DNA from: Mycolicibacterium sp. TUM20985 | Lineage (GTDB): Bacteria; Actinomycetota; Actinomycetes; Mycobacteriales; Mycobacteriaceae | Direction: 5' to 3' | Assembly (NCBI RefSeq): GCF_030295745.1 | Contig: NZ_AP027291.1 | Span: forward strand, 1,612,001 to 1,676,000 | Length of the DNA stretch: 64,000 nucleotides | In this document: positions 16,161-23,492 of the stretch, piece after piece | Layout of the letters: the number at the start of each line of letters is the position of its first letter | How positions within the stretch are numbered: position 1 is the stretch's first letter | The notes under the pieces: generated by a model | What the model saw: the letters and a program-made list of their open reading frames with translations, nothing else | Database searches by the model: none | What the model was told of the DNA's origin: nothing | Translations under genes and position numbers: made by a program

Positions 16161-16960
16161 CCTCCGAACAACGACAACTGCGGGACGCGGCGGCCGAACT
16201 CGCCAAGGACCTCGGACCGGGATCGGTCGCCGATCTCGAGGACGGCGGTCGCATCGCGAGGCTCGAGAAGACGATCCAGTCGACCGGGTGGCGGTCGCTG
16301 CGCTCCGACGAGGCGTCGGGCGTGGAGGTCGCCCTCGTGGCGGAGGAGTTCGCCAGGGGGCTCGTCGACGTCCCCTTCCTCGGGCCCGTCCTCAACGACG
16401 ATCTCGCGCGTCGACTCGGGCGCGATTTAGCGGCACCCGCGTCGGAGCCGGAGTCGATCGATCTGACCAAGAGCCTTGCGGGAGCAGTCGAGTCGCCCGC
16501 CGAGCTCGACGAACTGTCCGAGGAGGACGCCGGCCGCTGGTATGCGCTCGCGCTGACCGCGACCACCGCCGACCTCGTCGGTGCGGCCCGCGGCACCCTT
16601 GCGCTGGCCAGTGACTACGCCAAGGTGCGTGAGCAGTATGGCGCGACGATCGGCTCCTACCAGGCGGTCGGACACCTGTTGGCCGAAAGCCTCGCCTTGA
16701 TCGAAGGATGTGTCAGCGTGCTGCGCCACGCCGCGTGGGGCGTCGACGAACTGCCCGTGGTCGAGGCCATCGAAGCGGGCAAGGTGGCCAAGATCTACTG
16801 CGCGCGATCGGCTCTCACCGTCTGTGAGACGTCGATTCAGGTTCACGGCGGCATCGGCAACACCTGGGAGTGTCTCGCCCACGTGTACTTGCGCCGAGTA
16901 CTTGCCGCCACGGAGTCGTGGCCGGTGTCGCTGAAGGAGTTGACCATTGGACTTTCGTGA
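16145..16960 (+). CDS. Acyl-CoA dehydrogenase, small-subunit type
   Basis: A 271-residue acyl-CoA dehydrogenase-fold protein with a shortened middle domain and no SEPxAGSDL loop. Its C-terminal part has KVREQYGATIGSYQAVGH and QVHGGIGNTWECLAHVYLRR, typical of the small partner in heteromeric steroid-type dehydrogenases. The GTG at 16145 lies 16 bases inside the synthetase 3' end. It is followed at once by the full-length dehydrogenase 16947-18035, its probable partner. Confidence 0.88.
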   Translation: MDVRLTSEQRQLRDAAAELAKDLGPGSVADLEDGGRIARLEKTIQSTGWRSLRSDEASGVEVALVAEEFARGLVDVPFLGPVLNDDLARRLGRDLAAPASEPESIDLTKSLAGAVESPAELDELSEEDAGRWYALALTATTADLVGAARGTLALASDYAKVREQYGATIGSYQAVGHLLAESLALIEGCVSVLRHAAWGVDELPVVEAIEAGKVAKIYCARSALTVCETSIQVHGGIGNTWECLAHVYLRRVLAATESWPVSLKELTIGLS

Positions 16961-18035
16961 TTCACCCGAAGAAGCTGCCTTCCGGGACAGGTTGCGGGGC
17001 TGGCTGACCGAACAGAAGGGCAAGTTCCCCACCTCGGGAGACGAGTACTGGGCCAAGGCGGGGGAGTGGCATCAGGCGCTCTACGCCGCGGGCTTCTTCG
17101 GCACGTCGTGGCCTTTGGCGTATGGCGGACAGGATCTTCCGCCCGTCTACGACGTCATCGTCGATGAGGAGATCGCCAAGGCGGGCGCCCCGGCGCGACC
17201 GAGTCTTGGCTATCTCGTCGTCGGCCTCAGCCATCACGGTGACGAGGCACTCGCGCAACGGTTCTTGCCGGGCATGATCAACGGCACCGAACGCTGGTGC
17301 CAGGGTTTCAGCGAGCCGGGCGCCGGTTCGGACCTGGCGTCCTTGGCGACGACGGCGGTCAAGGACGGGGACGAGTACGTCATCCATGGACACAAGATCT
17401 GGACCAGCTACTCCGACGTCGCCGACTGGTGTCTGGTGTTGGCCCGCACCGACAGGGACGTGCCCAAGCACAAGGGCATCTCGGCGTTCATCGTCCCGAT
17501 GCATCAGTCCGGCATCGAGCAGCGTCCGCTGAAGATGATCAGCGGGGTGACCAAGGAGTTCGGCCAGGTCGAGTTCGACGGAGCCCGGGTGTCGGCCGAC
17601 AACATGGTCGGCGCACCCGGCGACGGGTGGAAGCTCGCGATGACCGTGGTCAGCCACGAACGCGAGCCGTCGACGCTGGGGTTCTCGGCGAGGTACGGAA
17701 AACTGGTGCGCCAGTTGTCTACTCGCATCGATGGAGCCGCCCCCGACGAGCTGTCGTGGGCCTGGGTGCAGACCGAGATGCTACGGCTGCACGTGCGACG
17801 GCGGTTGTCCGAGCAACTGGACGGCATTACGCACGGGCCCCAGGGGTCATTGGACAAGCTGCTGATGACGTGGGTCGAGCAGTCCGTCGGGCACGCCGCG
17901 ATCGCCACCGTTGGCACCGGCGACGCCGAGTTGTTCGGCGCCTACATGTACAGCCGCGCCCAGAGCGTCATGGGTGGCACCTCGCAGATTCAGAAGAACA
18001 TCATCGCGCAACGCATTCTCGGATTGGGAGCCTGA
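16947..18035 (+). CDS. Acyl-CoA dehydrogenase, large-subunit type, TTG start
   Basis: A 362-residue acyl-CoA dehydrogenase with QGFSEPGAGSDLASLATT, HGHKIWTSYSD and the FAD-contact MGGTSQIQKNIIAQRILGL at the C terminus. The frame has a TTG at 16947 preceded by AAGGAG (16934-16939) at good spacing, and the encoded start DFRDSPEEAAFRDRL matches family N termini, so TTG is taken as the real start. It overlaps the small-subunit stop by 14 bases. Together they should oxidise the acyl-CoA made by the upstream synthetase. Confidence 0.9.
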   Translation: MDFRDSPEEAAFRDRLRGWLTEQKGKFPTSGDEYWAKAGEWHQALYAAGFFGTSWPLAYGGQDLPPVYDVIVDEEIAKAGAPARPSLGYLVVGLSHHGDEALAQRFLPGMINGTERWCQGFSEPGAGSDLASLATTAVKDGDEYVIHGHKIWTSYSDVADWCLVLARTDRDVPKHKGISAFIVPMHQSGIEQRPLKMISGVTKEFGQVEFDGARVSADNMVGAPGDGWKLAMTVVSHEREPSTLGFSARYGKLVRQLSTRIDGAAPDELSWAWVQTEMLRLHVRRRLSEQLDGITHGPQGSLDKLLMTWVEQSVGHAAIATVGTGDAELFGAYMYSRAQSVMGGTSQIQKNIIAQRILGLGA

Positions 18036-18039
18036 ATAG

Positions 18040-18804
18040 ATGTATGACCTACCAGACGAAATCGACGTCGCCGCCGATGGCGGCCTGCGCATCATCACGC
18101 TGAACCGGCCCGACGAGCTCAATGCGGTCAACGACGCGTTGCACGTCGGGCTGGCCAAGATCTGGGCGGCGCTCGACGAGGACGCCGATGCACGCGCGGC
18201 GGTGATCACGGGTGCGGGACGGGCGTTCTCGGCGGGTGGTGACTTCAACTACCTCGACGAGTTGCGCCACGATGAAGCGTTGCGCCAGAAGACGATCAAG
18301 CACGGCCGGGAGCTGGTCATCGGCATGGTGCGATGCCGCATACCCGTGATCGCCGCGGTCAACGGTCCGGCGGTCGGGTTGGGCTGCAGCCTGGCTGCGC
18401 TGTCCGACATCGTCTACATCGCCGAGACGGCGTTCTTCGCCGACCCGCACGTGCAGATCGGTCTGGTGGCCGCCGACGGTGGGCCGCTGGTGTGGCCGTC
18501 GCAGATCAGCCTCTTGCAGGCCAAGGAATTCGCCTTGACGGGCGTGCGGATCAAGGCGCAGCGGGCCGTCGAGCTCGGCTTGGCCAATCACGTGGTGGCC
18601 GATCCGCTGGCCGAGGCGATCGCGTGTGCCAAGAAGATCATGGGGCTGCCTCAGCAGGCGGTCGAAGCCACCAAGCGCCTGATGAACATTCAGCTCGAGA
18701 AGTCGGTCATGGCCTCACTGGACTACGCCAACCTCGCGGAGTACGTCTCCTTCGGGACTGCGGACTTCAACACGATCGTGGACGGGCTGATCAACAAGAA
18801 GTAA
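18040..18804 (+). CDS. Enoyl-CoA hydratase/isomerase family protein
   Basis: A 254-residue crotonase-fold protein. NRPDELNAVN and GAGRAFSAGGDF build the CoA and first oxyanion site, and AAVNGPAVGLGCSLAALSD the second. The first catalytic Glu of true hydratases (in GxxCELA) is Ser here, and the second region reads GLVAADGG, so isomerase, hydrolase or C-C lyase chemistry is as likely as hydration. It starts 4 bases after the dehydrogenase stop and closes the operon. The 234 bases that follow contain repeats separating it from a convergent SDR. Confidence 0.88.
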   Translation: MYDLPDEIDVAADGGLRIITLNRPDELNAVNDALHVGLAKIWAALDEDADARAAVITGAGRAFSAGGDFNYLDELRHDEALRQKTIKHGRELVIGMVRCRIPVIAAVNGPAVGLGCSLAALSDIVYIAETAFFADPHVQIGLVAADGGPLVWPSQISLLQAKEFALTGVRIKAQRAVELGLANHVVADPLAEAIACAKKIMGLPQQAVEATKRLMNIQLEKSVMASLDYANLAEYVSFGTADFNTIVDGLINKK

Positions 18805-18825
18805 CTCCCTCTTTGCCCCCCCTTG

Positions 18826-18890
18826 CCGCGAGCGTGCGTGTCTGAGGCCAACACGCCGCTGAAAAATCGGAGTTTGCGCACACCCGCGGC
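18826..18890 (-). repeat. 65-base intergenic hairpin repeat, copy A
   Basis: Begins CCGCGAGCGTGCGTGTCTG and continues through ACACGCCGC and ATCGGAGT to TGCGCAC. Read on this strand's complement it matches copy C (51696-51760) closely over the whole 65 bases, but the far arm has decayed (CACCCGCGGC instead of CACGCTCGCG). It lies just after the hydratase stop in a convergent gap, so it may help terminate transcription. Confidence 0.7.
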
Positions 18891-18923
18891 AGGGACGGTG
18901 TTCGGCTAGCGCCGCGAAGGGTT

Positions 18924-18990
18924 GGCGCGAGCGTGCGCAAAGTCCCGAAACTTCTCGGCGTGTCGCCCGCAGACGCGCACGCTCGCGCGA
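18924..18990 (+). repeat. 65-base intergenic hairpin repeat, copy B
   Basis: Two perfectly complementary 14-base arms, GCGCGAGCGTGCGC at 18925-18938 and its complement at 18975-18988, enclose a 36-base loop that shares GGCGTGTCG and CAGAC with copy C. It is inverted relative to copy A only 35 bases away, so transcripts could form either internal or A-B hairpins. It sits between convergent genes. Confidence 0.72.
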
Positions 18991-19038
18991 GAGGGCGCGC
19001 GAGAGGGCGCGCGAGAGGGGGCGGGGGCGGGGGCGGGG
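18984..19038 (+). repeat. G-rich tandem repeats, 3 x 12 bp then 3 x 6 bp
   Basis: Three exact copies of CGCGCGAGAGGG (18984-18995, 18996-19007, 19008-19019) run directly into about three copies of GCGGGG up to 19038, where the convergent SDR stop codon begins. The array starts inside the right arm of repeat copy B, so it looks like slippage growth from the hairpin arm. The four G-runs could form a quadruplex. Confidence 0.8.
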
Positions 19039-19803
19039 CTACTTGGGTGGGAACCGCAACGCGCCGTCGAGGCGGATGATCTCGCCGTTGAGGTAGTCGT
19101 TCTCGATGATGCTCTGTGCGAGCTGCGCGTACTCGGTCGACCTGCCCATGCGCTTGGGAAACGGCACCTGGGGGCCCCAGTACTGCTCGAGCTGGTCGCC
19201 CGCCTTGCCGTACGCCGGGGTGTTGATGGTGCCCGGGGCGATGGTGACGACGCGGATTCCCAGCGGCGACAGATCGCGCGCGGCCACGAGCGTCATGCCG
19301 AGCACCCCGCCCTTGGCAGCCGAGTAGGGCAGCTGGCCGATCTGACCCTCGTAGCCCGCGATCGACGCGGTGTTGACGATGACCCCGCGACCGCCCTCCT
19401 CCAGGGGCTCGGTCTTGGCGATCGCCGCCGCCGCCAGCCGCATCACGTTGAACACGGCGGTCAGATAGAACTCGATGGTCGTCTTGAAACCTTCGAGGTC
19501 CAGCGGGGAACCGTCCTTGCCGACCAGCCGGCCGCCGCTGGCCGGACCGCCGTGCGTGTCCACCGAGATTCGCAGCGGCCCAAGCGATTCTGCCTCGGTT
19601 ATGGCCGCGAGGACGGACTCCTCGGAGGTGGCGTCGGTCTGGACGTAGCGCACGCCCAGTTCGCTCTCGAGCGCCTTGCCCTTGTCGTCGGCCATGTCGG
19701 CGACGACGACCTTCGCGCCAGCGCCATGCAAACGGCGTACCGTCGCCTCGCCCAAGCCGCCGGCGCCTCCGACGACGATGGCGGAGTTGCCTTCGATCAA
19801 CAT
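19039..19803 (-). CDS. Short-chain dehydrogenase, 3-hydroxyacyl-CoA dehydrogenase type-2-like
   Basis: A 254-residue SDR with [16 protein letters not shown] as cofactor loop, an acidic VADMADD at the end of beta-2 that favours [13 protein letters not shown], and YSAAK as catalytic motif. The set, with the C-terminal [15 protein letters not shown], resembles HSD17B10-type enzymes that oxidise 3-hydroxyacyl-CoA or hydroxysteroids. The ATG at 19803 follows an AAGGGGA site; the longer frame upstream would swallow the operator at 19840. It is divergent from the MeaB gene and shares that operator. Confidence 0.9.
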   Translation of the reverse strand: MLIEGNSAIVVGGAGGLGEATVRRLHGAGAKVVVADMADDKGKALESELGVRYVQTDATSEESVLAAITEAESLGPLRISVDTHGGPASGGRLVGKDGSPLDLEGFKTTIEFYLTAVFNVMRLAAAAIAKTEPLEEGGRGVIVNTASIAGYEGQIGQLPYSAAKGGVLGMTLVAARDLSPLGIRVVTIAPGTINTPAYGKAGDQLEQYWGPQVPFPKRMGRSTEYAQLAQSIIENDYLNGEIIRLDGALRFPPK

Positions 19804-19839
19804 GTGGTCCCCTTCTTGCAACTGTGACTCTTCAGAGGA

Positions 19840-19854
19840 GAGAATAACATTCTC
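19840..19854. promoter_or_regulatory. Palindromic operator GAGAAT-AAC-ATTCTC
   Basis: A perfect 6+6 inverted repeat with 3-base spacer, 37 bases before the SDR start (19803, leftward) and 95 bases before the MeaB start (19950, rightward). Same core and spacing as at 14681, 49654, 50444 and 57587. Confidence 0.72.
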
Positions 19855-19949
19855 ATGCCAGGCCCGAGAAAGTTGCCAATGGACCGCGAACACGGCACTG
19901 GAGCAGTGCCGTCATCAACGCTTCACGCCCCGTAGGCTCGGTCCATCTG

Positions 19950-20837
19950 ATGACCATCGAAGAACTCGTCGCCGCGGCGCGCAGCGGGTCCACCCGCGCG
20001 GCCGGTCGGCTGCTGAGCCTGGTCGAGAGCAGCAGGCGCGACGAGGTACTGGCCGTGGTCGGCAACGGGGCGGTGCGCGTCATCGGCATCACCGGACCGC
20101 CTGGAGCGGGTAAGTCGACGACGATCGCGGTACTCGTGGGCGCGTATCGCCGGCGGGGCAACCGGGTGGCCGTACTCGCGGTGGACCCGTCGTCGCCGTA
20201 CAGCGGGGGCGCCCTTCTCGGCGACCGCATACGGATGTCCGCCCACATCAACGACTCCGACGTCCTGATCCGATCCGTGGCGACACGCGGCCATCTCGGC
20301 GGACTTGCCGAAGGTGTGCCCGCGGCGATCCAGGTGCTCGCCGCACTCGGCTATGACGTGATCCTCATCGAGACCGTTGGGGTCGGCCAGTCCGAGATCG
20401 AGATCGCCGCGGTGGCGGATCCGGCCGTGGTGGTCTTGAATCCCGGCGCGGGCGACGCGATTCAGGCCGCGAAGGCGGGTCTGCTGGAGGTCGCCGACAT
20501 CGTCGTCGTCAACAAGGCCGACCGCGACGGTGCCGACCAGACGGTGCGCGACCTCCACGCCGAGACCAGTGCACCCGTCCTGAAGATCATTGCGGCGCAG
20601 GACCTGGGCATCGCGGAACTCGTCGAGGCAATTGACGCTCACTTGCGTGCCGACAGCCCCGAACGCCGTGCCGCCCGAGCCCGCGCGCAGGTGTTGTCGC
20701 TGGCCCAGAGCGCGCTGCGCGCACACCCGGGGCTGGACGACCTGGCCGCCGGGGTCGCCGAGGGCCGGCTCGACGTCTACCGCGCCGCGAGGTCGCTACT
20801 GGGCTCCGACGAAGCGGCGCCCGCTCGACGAGAATGA
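19950..20837 (+). CDS. MeaB/ArgK-type GTPase, acyl-CoA mutase chaperone
   Basis: A 295-residue G3E-family GTPase. GPPGAGKS (residues 49-56) is the Walker A loop; VDPSSPYSGGALLGDRIRM, TRGHLGG, IETVGVGQSE and NKAD are the further nucleotide and switch motifs shared with MeaB and human MMAA. These proteins gate loading of adenosylcobalamin into, and rescue of, B12 acyl-CoA mutases. The only mutase in the window is the split enzyme at 10330-12317, so this is its likely partner although 7.6 kb away. The ATG at 19950 gives the normal length. DUF35 and thiolase-like genes follow in the same direction. Confidence 0.93.
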   Translation: MTIEELVAAARSGSTRAAGRLLSLVESSRRDEVLAVVGNGAVRVIGITGPPGAGKSTTIAVLVGAYRRRGNRVAVLAVDPSSPYSGGALLGDRIRMSAHINDSDVLIRSVATRGHLGGLAEGVPAAIQVLAALGYDVILIETVGVGQSEIEIAAVADPAVVVLNPGAGDAIQAAKAGLLEVADIVVVNKADRDGADQTVRDLHAETSAPVLKIIAAQDLGIAELVEAIDAHLRADSPERRAARARAQVLSLAQSALRAHPGLDDLAAGVAEGRLDVYRAARSLLGSDEAAPARRE

Positions 20838-20858
20838 GCTTTCCGTTTTATAGAAAGC
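20838..20858. promoter_or_regulatory. Inverted repeat GCTTTC-N9-GAAAGC upstream of DUF35 gene
   Basis: Two 6-base complementary arms around an AT-rich CGTTTTATA spacer, 48 bases before the GTG at 20907. It starts just after the meaB stop codon. It could be an operator/promoter for the DUF35-thiolase pair or a weak attenuating stem; the spacer resembles a -10 region. Confidence 0.35.
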
Positions 20859-20906
20859 ATGTTGTACGATTTCGCCAACGTATTCTTTAGAGTGTCAGGA
20901 GGCGTC

Positions 20907-21320
20907 GTGCAGAAGGCGATCGACCCCAGCATTTCCACGTGGCCGGACGCCGATCCGCAACTGATCGGCAGTGGTTGCGGGGCCTGCGGAGCGACGGTGT
21001 TTCCGCGCCAGTCGCACTGTCCGAAGTGCAGTAAGGCCGACATGAGCGACGTCCTACTGCCGCGCCGTGGCACGGTGATCGCTTGGACGACGCAGGGTTT
21101 CCCCCCGGGCGCGCCCTACATCGGTCCGACCGGAAAGGACTTCGTCCCGTTCGGAGTCGGGCTGGTGCAACTCGGTGACGTGGTGCGGGTCGAGGGACGC
21201 CTCACCGAGAACGACCCCGCGAAGCTGTCCTATGGCATGGACGTCGAACTCACCATGATTCCGTTCGCCACCGACGCCGAGGGCAACGAGATCGTCACCT
21301 TCGCCTTCCAACCGGTCTAG
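20907..21320 (+). CDS. DUF35 OB-fold/zinc-ribbon protein, partner of the thiolase-like protein
   Basis: A 137-residue protein with a rubredoxin-like zinc ribbon, Cys24-x2-Cys27 and Cys38-x2-Cys41, followed by an OB-fold beta domain (RRGTVIAWTTQGFPPGAPY through VTFAFQPV). In actinobacteria such DUF35 domains bind thiolase-superfamily partners; in cholesterol degradation a DUF35 domain (ChsH2) activates the aldolase Ltp2. The GTG at 20907 follows an AGGAGG ribosome site by 4 bases, better than the earlier ATG at 20859. The thiolase-like gene begins 11 bases after its stop, supporting a complex. Confidence 0.9.
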   Translation: MQKAIDPSISTWPDADPQLIGSGCGACGATVFPRQSHCPKCSKADMSDVLLPRRGTVIAWTTQGFPPGAPYIGPTGKDFVPFGVGLVQLGDVVRVEGRLTENDPAKLSYGMDVELTMIPFATDAEGNEIVTFAFQPV

Positions 21321-21331
21321 AGAGGTCGACC

Positions 21332-22477
21332 ATGACGAATGACGTAGCGATCATCGGCGTCGGCATCCATCCCTTCGGCCGCTTCGAGAAGTCAGCGGTC
21401 GAGATGGGCGCCGAGGCCATTCAATCGGCACTCCTAGACGCCGGAATCGAGTGGGGTGACGTGCAATTCGGGTTCGGTGGCAGCTACGAGGTGTCCAACC
21501 CCGACTCGGTGACCAGACTCGTCGGGCTGACCGGCATCACGTTCACCAACGTCTTCAACGCCTGCGCCACGTCGGCGAGTGCCATCCAGCAGACCGCCGA
21601 CACCATTCGCCTCGGCAAGTACGACATCGGCATCGCGATCGGGTTGGACAAGCACCCCCGCGGCGCGTTCACCGACGATCCGGCCAAACTCGCCCTGCCG
21701 CAGTGGTACGCCGAGAACGGGCAGTTCGTCACCACCAAGTTCTTCGGCATGAAGGCCAACCGCTACCTGCACGACCATGGCATCTCCGAGGAGACGCTCG
21801 CCAAGGTGGCGGCCAAGAACTTCCGCAATGGTGCGCTGAACCCGAACGCGTTCCGGCGCAAGCCGATCTCGGAAGCCGACATCATGGCGTCGCCGGTGCT
21901 CAACTACCCGCTGCGGCAGTTCATGTTCTGCGCCCCCGACGAGGGTGCGGCCGCGGTGATCATGTGCCGCGGTGACATCGCCCGCCGTTACACCGACAAA
22001 CCAGTGTTCGTGCGCGCCACAGAGATTCGCACTCGCCGTTTCGGCGCCTACGAAGTGCACGCGACGTCGTCGCCGCTCGAGGAGGACTTCTCGCCCACGG
22101 TGTACGCCGCGCGGGCCGCCTATGAGGTCGCCGGCATCGGACCCGAGGACGTCGACGTGGCGCAGCTGCAGGACACCGACGCCGGCGCCGAGGTCATCCA
22201 CATGGCGGAGACGGGGCTGTGCGCCGATGGTGATCAGGAGAAGCTGATCGCCGACGGCGCCACCGAGATCGGCGGATCGCTACCGGTCAACACCGACGGG
22301 GGTCTAATCGCCAACGGCGAGCCGATCGGGGCGTCGGGCCTGCGTCAGATGCACGAGCTGGTGCGCCAGTTGCGCGGCGAGGCCGGTGAACGTCAGATCC
22401 CCGGTGCGCCGCGGGTCGGGTTGGCTCAGGTCTACGGCGCGCCCGGCACGGCGTCGGCGACCATTCTGTCGCTGTAG
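21332..22477 (+). CDS. Thiolase-fold protein, Ltp2/SCP-x-like, probable acyl-CoA aldolase
   Basis: A 381-residue thiolase-superfamily protein of the lipid-transfer/SCP-x type. Cys78 is present in FNACATS, but the second and third catalytic motifs are changed: the GHPxGASG histidine is Glu330 (NGEPIGASG), and the C-terminal CxGG cysteine is replaced (QVYGAPGT, Ala370). A normal thiolytic cycle is therefore unlikely. With the adjacent DUF35 protein it resembles Ltp2-type enzymes that split a beta-hydroxyacyl-CoA by retro-aldol reaction in steroid side-chain loss. That assignment is inferred; an accessory or non-catalytic role is possible. A GAGAGG ribosome site precedes the ATG. Confidence 0.88.
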   Translation: MTNDVAIIGVGIHPFGRFEKSAVEMGAEAIQSALLDAGIEWGDVQFGFGGSYEVSNPDSVTRLVGLTGITFTNVFNACATSASAIQQTADTIRLGKYDIGIAIGLDKHPRGAFTDDPAKLALPQWYAENGQFVTTKFFGMKANRYLHDHGISEETLAKVAAKNFRNGALNPNAFRRKPISEADIMASPVLNYPLRQFMFCAPDEGAAAVIMCRGDIARRYTDKPVFVRATEIRTRRFGAYEVHATSSPLEEDFSPTVYAARAAYEVAGIGPEDVDVAQLQDTDAGAEVIHMAETGLCADGDQEKLIADGATEIGGSLPVNTDGGLIANGEPIGASGLRQMHELVRQLRGEAGERQIPGAPRVGLAQVYGAPGTASATILSL

Positions 22478-22508
22478 TCCGGCGCACTCGACCCGCGTCG
22501 GTAACGCC

Positions 22509-22522
22509 ATTCTCACGAGAAT
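22509..22522. promoter_or_regulatory. Variant operator ATTCTC-AC-GAGAAT
   Basis: The two half-sites of the recurrent operator occur in outward-swapped order with a 2-base spacer, forming a perfect 14-base inverted repeat 13 bases before the crotonase ATG at 22536. The same swapped arrangement, slightly looser, is seen at 50434-50450. It could bind the same regulator with altered geometry. Confidence 0.5.
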
Positions 22523-22535
22523 AGAGTCCCAACAC

Positions 22536-23441
22536 ATGGCCGACTACCGCTACATCACGTACGAGACCCTCGACGAGGGAACCATCGCGCGGATCATGCT
22601 CAACCGCCCGGACCAGCGCAACGCCCAGCAGCGCGGTCTCCTCGTCGAGCTCGGCGAGGCATTCCTCCGAGCGGAGGCCGACGACCAGGTTCGGGTAGTC
22701 ATCCTCGGCGGCAATGGGCCGATGTTCTCGTCCGGCCACGACCTTGGCTCCAAGGTCATGATGAGCGAGTACCAGCCGGGTCCCGATCAGCATCCCAGCT
22801 TCAGCGAGAACGGCGCGACCCGCGAGGGCGCCGAGAAGTTGATGCTTCAGGAGTGGCACCACTTCTTCCAGAACACGCTGCGTTGGCGGAATCTGCGCAA
22901 GATCACCGTCGCGCAGGTCCACGGTGACGTCTACGCCGCGGCCCTCATGTTGATGTGGGCGTGTGACTTGATCGTCGCCGCCGACGACACCCGCTTCGCC
23001 GACGTCGTCGGCACCAGGCTGGGCATGTGCGGCGTCGAATACTTTGCGCACCCTTGGGAATTCGGCGTCCGCAAGACCAAGGAGCTGATGCTCACCGGTG
23101 ACACCCTCTCGGTCGACGAGGCGTATCAACTCGGCATGGTGTCCAAGGTCTTCCCCGCCGCGGAATTGGCCGACAAGACCCTCGAGTTCGCCCGCCGCAT
23201 CGCGAAGGTGCCGACGATGGCCGCGCTGCTGATCAAGGAATCGGTCAACCAGACCCAGGACAATCAGGGCTTCTACAACTCCCTGAACGCCTGCTTCACC
23301 ATGCACCAACTCAATCACAGCCACTGGTCGCAGGTGCACGGCGGCGGGTTCCCCGTCGCCAACGAGTCCGATGGCGTACCCAACTGGAGGGACGCGCCGC
23401 CGGTGGTGCCCTCGGTCAAGGACAGGGTCCGCGCCGACTAG
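22536..23441 (+). CDS. Enoyl-CoA hydratase/isomerase family protein, long form
   Basis: A 301-residue crotonase-fold protein, about 40 residues longer than typical because of an insert around EYQPGPDQHPSFSENGATRE after the first oxyanion loop (FSSGHDLGSK). The second loop is QVHGDVYAAALMLMWACDLIV, without the classical catalytic Glu. ADVVGTRLGMCGVEY lies where the second acidic residue is expected. The ATG at 22536 follows the variant operator, and frames extending upstream merely shadow the thiolase-like gene. The reaction may be hydration, isomerisation or ring cleavage. It resembles the crotonase at 43919 in length and loop style. Confidence 0.88.
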   Translation: MADYRYITYETLDEGTIARIMLNRPDQRNAQQRGLLVELGEAFLRAEADDQVRVVILGGNGPMFSSGHDLGSKVMMSEYQPGPDQHPSFSENGATREGAEKLMLQEWHHFFQNTLRWRNLRKITVAQVHGDVYAAALMLMWACDLIVAADDTRFADVVGTRLGMCGVEYFAHPWEFGVRKTKELMLTGDTLSVDEAYQLGMVSKVFPAAELADKTLEFARRIAKVPTMAALLIKESVNQTQDNQGFYNSLNACFTMHQLNHSHWSQVHGGGFPVANESDGVPNWRDAPPVVPSVKDRVRAD

Positions 23442-23492
23442 TCCGCGCAACGACCGTAGTGTCGGCGGGCGCAGCCGAGGGGTCAGGCAGGG

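Noticed and set aside
18922..19827. 301-codon plus-strand frame running through the repeats and opposite the SDR
   Set aside because: Its N terminus is translated hairpin and tandem-repeat sequence, and the rest is antisense to a clear SDR.
20830..20835. GAGAAT after the MeaB gene as another operator half-site
   Set aside because: It is part of the last codons and stop of that gene (CGA CGA GAA TGA) and has no facing half.
21332..22477. Label as acetyl-CoA acetyltransferase
   Set aside because: The His and C-terminal Cys needed for thiolysis are replaced, and the DUF35 neighbour points to an aldolase-type complex.
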